A stretch of 36,274 bases of DNA from an uncultured Eubacteriales bacterium. GTDB lineage: Bacteria; Bacillota; Clostridia; Oscillospirales; Oscillospiraceae. Under the pieces are notes generated by a model. That model was not told the origin of the DNA and ran no database searches. It saw only the letters and a list, made by a program, of their open reading frames with translations. Shown piece by piece: positions 24,635 through 31,774 of the stretch (position 1 is its first letter; the number at the start of each line of letters is the position of its first letter). Location: NCBI GenBank assembly GCA_900543085.1, contig UQQF01000019.1, positions 1 through 36,274 on the forward strand, in the 5' to 3' direction. The position numbers and the translations under genes are program-made.

Positions 24635-24710
24635 CCGGGTGTGGCGCAGATGGTAGCGCGCTTGAATGGGGTTCAAGAGGCCGCTGGTTCAAATCCAGTC
24701 ACTCGGACCA
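24635..24710 (+). tRNA. tRNA-Pro(GGG)
   Basis: A 76-nt cloverleaf. Acceptor CCGGGTG pairs with CACTCGG. The D-arm is GCGC/GCGC. The anticodon stem CTTGA/TCAAG has loop ATGGGGT, giving anticodon GGG at 24668-24670. The T-arm has TTCAAAT as its loop, the discriminator is A, and CCA is encoded. The 3' end borders the integrase-bearing relic and is the likely attachment site. Confidence 0.95.
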
Positions 24711-24712
24711 TG

Positions 24713-24750
24713 AAAAGTCCTGAAGTCGCAAGATTTCAGGACTTTTTCTT
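24713..24750 (+). terminator. Terminator behind tRNA-Pro
   Basis: AAAAGTCCTGAA…TTCAGGACTTTTTC: a stem of about 11 bp with a T-run, directly after the encoded CCA. Confidence 0.8.
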
Positions 24751-24788
24751 TATCTTCACCCCAAAATCGGTGCTGTATATTGACTTCA

Positions 24789-24819
24789 TACCAGAACGCG
24801 TACCAGAATTGTACCAGAA
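24789..24819 (+). repeat. Three TACCAGAA direct repeats, candidate integrase arm sites
   Basis: TACCAGAA occurs at 24789-24796, 24801-24808 and 24812-24819, spaced 12 and 11 bp, close to one helical turn. They lie between the tRNA-Pro 3' end and the 3' end of the integrase gene, where arm-type sites of tyrosine recombinases are found. Confidence 0.5.
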
Positions 24820-24856
24820 TCGCGTTTGGAAACGATGGACGCAATAGGGCGTTTTG

Positions 24857-25957
24857 TTACGCCCCTATAAGCTGTGCGAGGCTTTCGACGGCGGCTGTTT
24901 TGACGCCGCTCTGGACGTGGAGATAGTGCTCCGTCATGTCTATTTCGGCGTGACCGGCGAGGGCTTGTATTGTCTCCATCGGCACGCCCTGCGCCTGAAG
25001 CTGGCTCACAAAGGTGTGGCGGCACGAGTGCGGCGTGAGCGGCCTGACGCCGGGAACGGACTCAATCGCGGCGGCGAACTTGTCGCGGAAGTGCGTCGGG
25101 TTGCACGGCTTATCCCCGCCCTTGCCCGTCCACAGGTACGGCGTGCAGTATGTACGCAGTTGCTTTACCATGTCGCGGTAGGCTATGGGTATCGGAACGT
25201 CACGCACACTAGTTTCGCAATTCGTCGTTCAGACGAATACCGTGCCCTTTACCTGCTTTACCGCCTGCCGTATGTGGACGCACGAGCCATCCGGCTCGAT
25301 GTGCTCGACTTCGAGCGCCAGCAGCTCCTGCGAGCGCATACCCGTGAGCAGCAGCAACCGTATGCTGTCGCCGGTCTTGTCATGCGGCAGGTATTTAAAT
25401 AGCTTTTGGACTTCTTCCGCTGTGAAGGAGTCCTTTTTGCTTTTCTGGGGCTTCTGCCTCGTCTTGTCCGCAAGCTCGACCGGGTTTTTGAGTATCAGGT
25501 CGTTGGCCTGCGCCTTGCGCATGATCTGAAACATCATGCCCCGGCATTTTGACGCCTGCGACTGGTGTTTCCCGTCCGCTGTCAGCTCGCGCAGGAAGGC
25601 CTCGACATCCGCAGCTTTGATGCTCCTGAGCGGCATGGCTCCGAACGTTTTGTTCAGCGTCTTTAGCGTGTATCCATAGCCCTCGTATGTGGTAGGTGAA
25701 ACCTGCTCCCTGTACCCGTCGTACCAAGTCTGCGCCCACTCGGCGAAGGTCGGCTCCCGCTTTGTAACGTCCAGCCCTGAGTCAATCGCCGCCTGGTAGT
25801 CCTTGACCTTCTGCAAAACTTCCTTCTGCGTCCTCGCATAAAAGCTCTTGTATTTTCTTTTTCCGTTGGGTTGAAACCCGGTCATAATCATACACTCCCA
25901 GAGGCCGTTCTGGCGTTTCCGCAGAGCGCCCTCACCGTTGGAGCGTTTCTTTGGCAT
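24857..25957 (-). pseudogene. Tyrosine recombinase/integrase interrupted by an in-frame TGA
   Basis: One reading frame of about 366 codons is broken only by TGA at 25229-25231. The first 242 codons end KQVKGTVFV; after the stop, seven codons lead without frame change into MRDVPIPIAY-like (GTG at 25205-25207). The N-terminus has an AP2-like arm-binding domain (GALRKRQNGLWEC), followed by a SAM-like core-binding domain. Catalytic residues remain: Arg in LLLTGMRSQELL, HSCRHTF, GHA and Tyr in TEHYLHV. Intact relatives are about 370-400 residues. CGA-to-TGA is the simplest origin. TGA is a normal stop elsewhere (valS, uvrA), so readthrough is not expected. ATG at 25957 follows AAAGGAGG. Confidence 0.9.
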
Positions 25958-26007
25958 AGGTGTCCTCCTTTGGATTTTGTTTTATTGAGAAAGGGCGAGT
26001 CGCTTGC

Positions 26008-26160
26008 TCACTCGTCCTGTTCTGACTCGTCAGAGAAGTCGTCATCAGAATAAGCTTCGTCCTCATCTTCATCTTCGGAATAATCTCCGTTGTTTTCCCA
26101 CATCCTGCTTTGATCTTTGTTTTTCAGGATTGGGTTGTAGATGTTGCCGCTTACAAACAC
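26008..26160 (-). CDS. Short acidic ORF, probable fragment of the integrative element
   Basis: An open stretch ends with TGA at 26008-26010. From GTG (26158-26160) it gives about 50 residues; from the internal ATG (26101-26103) it gives 31. It reads FVSGNIYNPILKNKDQSRMW followed by a run rich in Glu, Asp and Ser to the end. No ribosome-binding site was found for either start, and an in-frame stop lies a little further upstream, so it may be the 3' end of a truncated gene. It lies about 50 bp upstream of the integrase. Function not recognised. Confidence 0.3.
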   Translation of the reverse strand: MFVSGNIYNPILKNKDQSRMWENNGDYSEDEDEDEAYSDDDFSDESEQDE

Positions 26161-26237
26161 TACTGCTGCTGGGCGCCCTGTCCGGACGCAGGCTCATACG
26201 CACCGAGAGCGCCGCTGCGCTCCGGCGCGGGTGATAT

Positions 26238-26275
26238 AAAAAAGGTTCCCCGGTCTGAACCGGGGAACCTTTTTT
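26238..26275. terminator. Bidirectional hairpin terminator
   Basis: AAAAAAGGTTCCCCGG/CCGGGGAACCTTTTTT, a 16-bp stem with loop TCTGAA and A/T tracts at both sides. It separates the integrase relic from the repeat region. Confidence 0.8.
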
Positions 26276-26281
26276 ACTTGT

Positions 26282-26478
26282 GCAAGGAAGCGAATGCAGT
26301 TTTTGGCAATAGCCTCTGGCTGTTGCCGGAAACGTAGTTGAGCGGACTTTGCGCGCAAAAGAAAAAACAAATCCGAAGCCGAGTGCTTCGGATTTGGAAG
26401 GAGGCGCAAGGGAGCGAACGCAGTTTTCGGCAATAGCCGTAGGCTGTTGCCGGAAACGGAGTTGAGCGGACTTTGCGC
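26282..26478 (+). repeat. Tandem repeat: two 73-bp copies, period 124 bp
   Basis: Copies at 26282-26354 and 26406-26478 agree at most positions (GCAAGG-AGCGAA-GCAGTTTT, AATAGCC, GGCTGTTGCCGGAAACG, AGTTGAGCGGACTTTGCGC). Between them is a 10-bp hairpin AAATCCGAAG/CTTCGGATTT (26369-26378, 26386-26395), followed by GGAAGGAGG. The unit length and the hairpin + AGGAGG order match the 129-bp tandem repeats at 36022-36274, though stem sequences differ. No protein gene is supported. Confidence 0.8.
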
Positions 26479-26484
26479 CGACGC

Positions 26485-26558
26485 TGGAGCGGGTGAAGGG
26501 AATCGAACCCTCGTGTTCAGCTTGGGAAGCTGACGTTCTGCCATTGAACTACACCCGC
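26485..26558 (-). tRNA. tRNA-Gly(CCC)
   Basis: A 74-nt cloverleaf on the minus strand. Acceptor GCGGGTG/CACCCGC, anticodon stem TCAGC/GCTGA with loop TTCCCAA (anticodon CCC), T-loop TTCGATT, and encoded CCA (26485-26487 on the plus strand TGG). It is nearly superimposable on the known bacterial tRNA-Gly(CCC). Confidence 0.95.
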
Positions 26559-26604
26559 GTGCCCGAGTATTATAGCACATCTTGCCCGGGCTTGCAAGGG
26601 ATAT

Positions 26605-27609
26605 TTACTCGGACATTTTGGCGATAATGGCGTCTGCGAACTCGCTGGTGCCCAGCTTGCCGCCCAGGTCGTAGGTGACCTGCACGCCGCCGGCAAGCAG
26701 GCTCAGCACGGCGCTCTCTATCCTGTCGGCCGCCGCGCCCTCGCCGAGGTGGCGGAGCATCATTACGGCGGAGAGTATGAGCGCAGTGGGGTTGGCGTCG
26801 TTTTTGCCGGCGTGCTTGGGCGCGCTGCCGTGCACGGCCTCGAAGATGGCCGCGCCGCGGCCTATGTTCGCGCTGGGCGCAAGCCCCAAGCCGCCCACGA
26901 GACCCGCGCAGAGGTCGCTGACTATGTCGCCGTAGAGGTTGGGCAGCACCAGCACGTCAAAGGTCTCCGGGTGCTGCACGAGCTGCATGCACAGCGCGTC
27001 GACTATCCGGTCTTCAAACTCTATCTGCGGATACTCCGCCGCCACGCCGCGGCAGACGTCCAGGAACAGCCCGTCGGTGCATTTCATGATGTTCGCCTTG
27101 TGCACGCAGGTGACCTTCCTGCGGCCGTTTTTCACCGCGTAGTCAAAGGCGTAGCGCGCTATGCGCTCGCTGCCGGCGCGGGTGATGAGCTTGATGCTCT
27201 CGGCGGCGTCGGCGCCTATCATGTGCTCGATGCCGGCGTACAGGTCCTCGGTGTTCTCGCGCACGACCACGATATCTACGTTCTCATAGCGACTGGAAAC
27301 GCCCTTGAACGTGCGCGCGGGGCGCACGTTGGCGTAGAGGTCGAACTCCTTGCGCAGCGCGACGTTCACGCTGCGGAAGCCGACGCCGACCGGCGTCGTG
27401 ATGGGACCCTTGAGCGCCACGCCGTCGGCGCGGACGCTGTCCAGCACGTGCTGTGGCAGCGGGGTGCCGTACTTCTCCATCTGGCTCTCGCCGGCGTCCA
27501 CCACGTGCCAGTTTATTTCGGCGCCGGAGGCGTCGACCACGCGGCGCGCGGCGAGGGCGACCTCGGGGCCGATGCCGTCGCCGGGTATGAGAGTTACGTT
27601 GTGTGCCAT
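26605..27609 (-). CDS. icd: NAD-type isocitrate dehydrogenase
   Basis: 334 residues of the isocitrate/isopropylmalate dehydrogenase family. The start is VTLIPGDGIGPEV. The substrate loop FRSVNVALRKEFDLYANVRP and RENTEDLYAGIEH are the NAD-IDH (IDH3-like) form. The metal-binding aspartates lie in LPNLYGDIVSDL, and the cofactor region is AVHGSAPKHAGKNDANPTA. It oxidises isocitrate to 2-oxoglutarate and CO2. It is the third gene of the Re-citrate synthase-aconitase-IDH operon, 3 nt after the aconitase stop. 3-isopropylmalate or homoisocitrate dehydrogenase is the alternative, but the operon argues for isocitrate. Confidence 0.88.
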   Translation of the reverse strand: MAHNVTLIPGDGIGPEVALAARRVVDASGAEINWHVVDAGESQMEKYGTPLPQHVLDSVRADGVALKGPITTPVGVGFRSVNVALRKEFDLYANVRPARTFKGVSSRYENVDIVVVRENTEDLYAGIEHMIGADAAESIKLITRAGSERIARYAFDYAVKNGRRKVTCVHKANIMKCTDGLFLDVCRGVAAEYPQIEFEDRIVDALCMQLVQHPETFDVLVLPNLYGDIVSDLCAGLVGGLGLAPSANIGRGAAIFEAVHGSAPKHAGKNDANPTALILSAVMMLRHLGEGAAADRIESAVLSLLAGGVQVTYDLGGKLGTSEFADAIIAKMSE

Positions 27610-27612
27610 CTT

Positions 27613-29541
27613 TCAGTCCTCCCTGTGCGCCTTGGTGTAGTTGAGCAGTCCGCCCGCGAGCAGTATGTCGCGCTGGCGCGGCGTGATCTCAAGCTTCATC
27701 TCCGCCGTGAGCTCGCCTATCCTGACCTTGACGGGCGCGCCGTCCACGGCCGCGGCGATCTGTTCATGCACGTTTTCGATTACAATGTCGTCGCCCTGCT
27801 GCGCGGCGTCGTAGTCGGCCTCACTGGTGAACTCCAGGGGCAGGATGCCGTTGTTCATCAGGTTGGCGCGGTGGATGCGCGCAAAGCTCTTGGCCAGCAC
27901 GGCCTTGATGCCCAGGTAGAGCGGGACGAGCGCCGCGTGCTCGCGGCTGGAGCCCTGGCCGTAGTTGGCGCCGCCGATGATGAATCCGCCCTTGGCCTTA
28001 TTCGCGCGCTTGGCGAAGCCCTCGTCGCAGGGGGCGAGGCAGAACTCGCTGAGGTAGGGGATGTTGGAGCGGAAGGGCAGCAGCTTGGCGTTGGAGGGCA
28101 TGATGTGGTCGGTCGTGATGTTGTCGCCGAGCTTGATAAGCGCCTTGCCGCTGAGCGTCTCCGCCGGGGGAGCGGCCTGCGGGAAGGGCTTGATGTTCGG
28201 GCCGCGCACCACCTCGACGGTGCTGCCGTCCTTCGGCGGGACGATGATCATGCCGTCGTCGATGTCAAAGTGCTCGGGCACGTCATAGGGCGGCTCCCCG
28301 GAGTAGGTCTCGGGGTCGGTGAGCACGCCGGTGACGGCGCTGACAGCCGCCGTCTCGGGGCTGACCAGGTACACGCTCGCGCTGGGGGTGCCGCTGCGGC
28401 CGTAGAAGTTGCGGTTGAAGGTGCGCAGGCTGACGGCGTTAGTCGCCGGAGCCTGACCCATGCCTATGCACGGGCCGCAGGCGCACTCGAGCACCCTCGC
28501 GCCGGCTGCAACCAGCTTGGCCAGCGCGCCGTTGAGCGCGAGAGCCTTGAGCACCTGCCTGGAGCCCGGGGAGATAGTCAGGCTCACGTTGGGAGCCACG
28601 CGCTTGCCGTCGAGGATACCGGCGACGCGCATAAGGTCGCAGAAGCTGGAGTTGGTGCAGCTGCCGATGCAGACCTGGTCGACCTTGATGCCGGCTATGT
28701 TGGAGATTTCCGTGACGTTGTCGGGAGAGTGGGGCTGCGCGGCCAGCGGATGGAGGGAGCTGAGGTCGACGACTATCTCCTCGTCGTACTCGGCGTCCGG
28801 GTCGGCCTCGAGCCTCACCCACTGCCCGGCGCGGCCGCGCGCGGAGAAGAACTCGCGAGTGCGCTCGTCGCTGGGGAAGACGGTGGTCGTGGCGCCCAGC
28901 TCCGCGCCCATGTTGGCGATGGTCGCGCGGCTGGGCACGGAGAGCGTCTTGACGCCGGGGCCGCCGTACTCCATGACCTTGCCCACGCCGCCCTTGACGC
29001 TCAGCCTGCGCAGGACTTCCAGAATGACGTCCTTGGCGGAGACCATCGGGTGCAGCTCGCCGGTGAGCACCACGTGACATACCTTGGGCATGGTGAGGTA
29101 ATACGCCCCTCCGCCCATGGCCACGGCCACGTCCAGTCCGCCCGCGCCGATGGCCAGCATACCGGCCGCGCCGCAGGTGGGAGTGTGACTGTCCGAGCCG
29201 AGGAGGGTCTGGCCGGGGATGGAGAAGCGCTCGAGCTGCACCTGGTGGCAGATGCCGTTGCCGGGGCGGGAGAACCAGATGCCGTGCTTGGCCGCGACGC
29301 TCTGGATGTACTTGTGGTCGTCGGCGTTCTCCGCGCCGGACTGGAGCATATTGTGGTCTATGTACGCGACGCTCCGCTTGGTTTTGACCCGGTCTATGCC
29401 CATGGCCTCAAACTGGAGGTAGGCCATGGTGCCGGTGGAGTCCTGCGTCAGCGTCTGGTCTATGCGTATGGCTATCTCGCTGCCCGGGGTCATGTCCCCG
29501 TGCACCAGATGGCTGGATATGAGCTTTTGCGTTATGTTCAT
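27613..29541 (-). CDS. Aconitate hydratase
   Basis: 642 residues, the shorter aconitase form common in anaerobes. The substrate and cluster motifs are LLGSDSHTPTCGAAGMLAIG, the first cluster cysteine in CIGSCTNSSFCD, and the next two in CACGPCIGMGQ. The swivelling domain includes GDNITTDHIMPS and GGANYGQGSSREHAAL. It interconverts citrate and isocitrate through aconitate with a [4Fe-4S] cluster. The frame is open to 30108, but ATG at 29539-29541 (MNITQKLISSHL) is chosen: GGAGGGG precedes it, and the upstream extension lies in another frame of the synthase gene. Gaps to the neighbours are 2 and 3 nt. Confidence 0.94.
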   Translation of the reverse strand: MNITQKLISSHLVHGDMTPGSEIAIRIDQTLTQDSTGTMAYLQFEAMGIDRVKTKRSVAYIDHNMLQSGAENADDHKYIQSVAAKHGIWFSRPGNGICHQVQLERFSIPGQTLLGSDSHTPTCGAAGMLAIGAGGLDVAVAMGGGAYYLTMPKVCHVVLTGELHPMVSAKDVILEVLRRLSVKGGVGKVMEYGGPGVKTLSVPSRATIANMGAELGATTTVFPSDERTREFFSARGRAGQWVRLEADPDAEYDEEIVVDLSSLHPLAAQPHSPDNVTEISNIAGIKVDQVCIGSCTNSSFCDLMRVAGILDGKRVAPNVSLTISPGSRQVLKALALNGALAKLVAAGARVLECACGPCIGMGQAPATNAVSLRTFNRNFYGRSGTPSASVYLVSPETAAVSAVTGVLTDPETYSGEPPYDVPEHFDIDDGMIIVPPKDGSTVEVVRGPNIKPFPQAAPPAETLSGKALIKLGDNITTDHIMPSNAKLLPFRSNIPYLSEFCLAPCDEGFAKRANKAKGGFIIGGANYGQGSSREHAALVPLYLGIKAVLAKSFARIHRANLMNNGILPLEFTSEADYDAAQQGDDIVIENVHEQIAAAVDGAPVKVRIGELTAEMKLEITPRQRDILLAGGLLNYTKAHRED

Positions 29542-29543
29542 GA

Positions 29544-30893
29544 TTACCCCTCCGTGTACTTCCTGTATTCTCTCCACAGCTCGTCGTCGCCGATGTTGGT
29601 GACGCGGCCTGACTCGTACTGTGCGTTCACCCAGTCGTGCAGGTGGGTGACGGCCTCGTCGCGCTTGCCGACCTCGTGTCCCAGCTTCTGCGAGAGCCAG
29701 ACGGCGATGCCCGCCGCGCCGGAGTTGCGCGATATGCCCACCTTGGGCGGGCTTTTGAGTATCTTCGTGGTGTCGAAGATATTGTATATCTCCTCGTCCT
29801 TGAGCAGCCCGTCGGCGTGGATGCCGGCCTGGGTGGTGTTGAAGTTCGCGCCGACAAAGGGCGTGTTGGGCGGGATGTGATAGTCCAGCTCGCGCTCGTA
29901 GTAGTCGGCGATGTCGCGTATCACCGTGGGGTCCATGCCGTCGAGCGTGCCGCGTATCTGCGCGTACTCCATGACCATGGCCTCGAGCGGGGTGTTGCCC
30001 GTGCGCTCGCCTATACCCAGCAGGGAGCAGTTCACGCTCGCCGCGCCGTAGAGCCAGGCGGTGGCGGAGTTGACGACGGCCTTGTAGAAGTCGTTGTGGC
30101 CGTGCCACTCCAGCTGCTCGGCCTCAAAGCCGCCGTAGTTGCGCAGACCGTAGATGATGCCGGCCACGCTGCGCGGCATACTGGCTCCGGGGTAGGGCAC
30201 GCCGTAGCCCATGGTGTCGCAGGCGCGTATCTTTATGGGTATGCCGCTCTCGTCGGCGAGGTCGTGTATCTCGTGCGCGAAGGGCACGACAAAGCCGTAG
30301 AAGTCCGCGCGCGTGATGTCCTCAAAGTGGCAGCGCGGATAGATGCCCGCGTCGAGCGCGTCCTTGATGACGCCCAGGTACATGTCCGCGGCCTGCCGCC
30401 GGGTCATCTTCAGCTTCTTGTATATGTGGTAGTCCGAGCAGCTCACAAGTATGCCGCACTCGCGCAGCCCGAGGTCGCGCGCAAGCTGAAAGTCCTGCTT
30501 GCTGGCGCGTATCCAGCCGGTGATCTCGGGAAACTCGTACCCAAGCTCCCGGCACATGTCCAGCGCTTTGCGGTCGCGCTCGCTGTAGAGGAAGAACTCC
30601 GTCTGGCGGATTATGCCCTTCGGCCCGCCCAGCCGGTGGAGCATCTTGAACAGCTCGCGTATCTGCTCCGGCTCGTAGGGCGCGCGGCTCTGCTGCCCGT
30701 CGCGGAAGGTCGTGTCCGTTATCCAGATGTGCTCCGGCGGATTCGCCGGGGTCAGGCGGAAGTTGAACGTGCACTTGGGTACCTCCTCGTAGGGGAACAT
30801 GTCCCTGTAGAGGTTGCCGTCCTCCCTGTCCTGGAGCGTATATTTATACTCACACTCCATCAGAACGTTCTTCTTGTCGTTGAAAGCAATCAT
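29544..30893 (-). CDS. Re-type citrate synthase (isopropylmalate/homocitrate synthase-like)
   Basis: 449 residues of the DRE-TIM metallolyase superfamily. The catalytic signature is WITDTTFRDGQQSRAPY (D-x-T-x-R-D-G-x-Q). The metal ligands are in EWHGHNDFYKA, and GIGERTGNTPLEAMVMEY follows. The length of about 450 and the start ECEYKYTLQDREDGNLYRD-like match Re-citrate synthases described from Clostridium kluyveri, rather than the longer isopropylmalate synthases. Clustering with aconitase and isocitrate dehydrogenase supports citrate as the product. It would condense acetyl-CoA with oxaloacetate with Re stereochemistry. No ordinary (Si) citrate synthase is in the window. A perfect-spacing promoter lies about 85 nt upstream. 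Confidence 0.85.
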   Translation of the reverse strand: MIAFNDKKNVLMECEYKYTLQDREDGNLYRDMFPYEEVPKCTFNFRLTPANPPEHIWITDTTFRDGQQSRAPYEPEQIRELFKMLHRLGGPKGIIRQTEFFLYSERDRKALDMCRELGYEFPEITGWIRASKQDFQLARDLGLRECGILVSCSDYHIYKKLKMTRRQAADMYLGVIKDALDAGIYPRCHFEDITRADFYGFVVPFAHEIHDLADESGIPIKIRACDTMGYGVPYPGASMPRSVAGIIYGLRNYGGFEAEQLEWHGHNDFYKAVVNSATAWLYGAASVNCSLLGIGERTGNTPLEAMVMEYAQIRGTLDGMDPTVIRDIADYYERELDYHIPPNTPFVGANFNTTQAGIHADGLLKDEEIYNIFDTTKILKSPPKVGISRNSGAAGIAVWLSQKLGHEVGKRDEAVTHLHDWVNAQYESGRVTNIGDDELWREYRKYTEG

Positions 30894-30976
30894 TTAAGCG
30901 CCGCGCCTCCTTTGAGCGTGAGACGGCCGGCTCGGTTCCGTATGGTATGCCGTCCGCTCTGCTTTCTATGAGTGCC

Positions 30977-31005
30977 ATTATACGACGCCGATATGAAATT
31001 ATCAA
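30977..31005 (-). promoter_or_regulatory. σA-type promoter of the Re-citrate synthase operon
   Basis: Minus strand TTGATA (31000-31005), 17-bp spacer, TATAAT (30977-30982). The leader of about 75 nt contains a GACGGC/GCCGTC hairpin before AAAGGAGG. AT-rich sequence with near-palindromic AATTTTGCAAATTTT lies just upstream (about 31010-31026). Confidence 0.85.
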
Positions 31006-31205
31006 GAGCCAATTTTGCAAATTTTATGCCATTTAAAGCATAGAGACTTGATAAAATGCAAGTTTTGAATCTATAAATTGCAAATCGTCCCGTCTCAAGC
31101 TCAAATCCGCCCGCTTGTTTGGTGAATAAGCATACAGCGGCGCCCGGAAACGGGGTGAATATTTGTATGAGCTGTAAAACCGGGGCGAGAGCGGGGGAAG
31201 ACGCG

Positions 31206-31543
31206 AAAAGCCGCCGGACTGGAGGGAGCCCGGCGGCCGGACAAAAGGCGCACCCAATGGGGGCAGGGGGCACCTGAGTCCTAATGTTTTGGGCTTGCGC
31301 CCGTGTCTGCACCGCGTCAGGGCAAGCATAAAGCGCCCGTCCTCGTGCTCGAGGTGGGCGCCGACACTGCGTAGGAGTAAGTCAGTGCAGAGGGAACGCA
31401 GTTGGATTCCAACGCCCGTGCGCATGCGGTTGCTGCGCCTCAAGTAGTTGCATGTTGATTGGAATTTGCCAATTCTGCCCGCCGGCGGCTGCGTTTATGT
31501 GCATTTTCGTCAGCGGAATGCTCTGCGATGGGTGCATCATTGT
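31206..31543 (-). ncRNA. Unidentified structured RNA (~340 nt)
   Basis: A gene-free stretch with its own promoter (TTGACC-17-TATCAT) and an intrinsic terminator (8-bp GCCGCCGG/CCGGCGGC stem, 31210-31237, then TTTT on the minus strand). The predicted transcript holds many stable hairpins: GTTGG-AAT-CCAAC, ATTGG/CCAAT, GCACTG/CAGTGT, GGCGCCC-A-CCTCG/CGAGG-A-CGGGCGC and GCCC/GGGC around the middle. Open frames here have no ribosome-binding site and resemble translated RNA. It is not tmRNA, RNase P RNA, SRP RNA or a tRNA by their hallmarks. A raiA-type RNA or another clostridial ncRNA is possible; I cannot assign it. Confidence 0.55.
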
Positions 31544-31549
31544 GTGAGT

Positions 31550-31578
31550 ATGATACCAAAAAACGCGGCAAAGGTCAA
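31550..31578 (-). promoter_or_regulatory. σA-type promoter of the unidentified RNA
   Basis: Minus strand TTGACC (31573-31578), 17-bp spacer, TATCAT (31550-31555). No start codon with a ribosome-binding site follows. Confidence 0.7.
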
Positions 31579-31692
31579 GTCGAAACCACAAATTCTGCCT
31601 TTTGTACAATACGCGCCGATGGGTCTCCTGCGCGCTTAATCGGCAAAATCGGTAACTTCAAGGCCGTGATGCGGATAAGTCGGGCGCTGAAT

Positions 31693-31735
31693 GAAAAAAA
31701 TACACCGGCGTGGAATATTACCCACGCCGGTGTGA
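31693..31735 (-). terminator. asnA terminator
   Basis: ACACCGGCGTGG/CCACGCCGGTGT, a 12-bp stem with loop about AATATTAC, followed by ATTTTTTT on the minus strand, 40 nt after the asnA stop. Confidence 0.92.
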
Positions 31736-31774
31736 GACTTTAAATCAACAATGTGATATAAAAGTGTCGCGATA

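Larger units (their letters stand above)
24711..26230. mobile_element. Decayed integrative element at tRNA-Pro
   Basis: Between the 3' end of tRNA-Pro and the hairpin at 26238 lies a relic consisting of three TACCAGAA repeats, a tyrosine-integrase pseudogene pointing at the tRNA, and a short acidic ORF. This is the usual end of an ICE or prophage integrated at a tRNA. The cargo and the far attachment site (a copy of the tRNA 3' end) were not found, so most of the element appears to have been lost. The right boundary is uncertain. Confidence 0.65.

Noticed and set aside
25205..25231. Selenocysteine or programmed readthrough at the integrase TGA
   Set aside because: TGA ends normal genes here and no selenocysteine-insertion hairpin or selenoprotein family is apparent; a nonsense mutation is simpler.
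26282..26478. CRISPR array
   Set aside because: There are only two copies, of 73 bp, with a structured 51-bp interval; not CRISPR-like repeat or spacer lengths, and no cas genes.
31010..31026. CodY-type box (AATTTTGCAAATTTT) upstream of the Re-citrate synthase promoter
   Set aside because: It differs from the CodY consensus at about five of fifteen positions; it may simply be AT-rich promoter sequence.
31033..31443. 136-codon minus-strand frame in the gap before Re-citrate synthase
   Set aside because: No ribosome-binding site, a Pro/Arg-rich sequence, and it crosses the terminator of the structured RNA.
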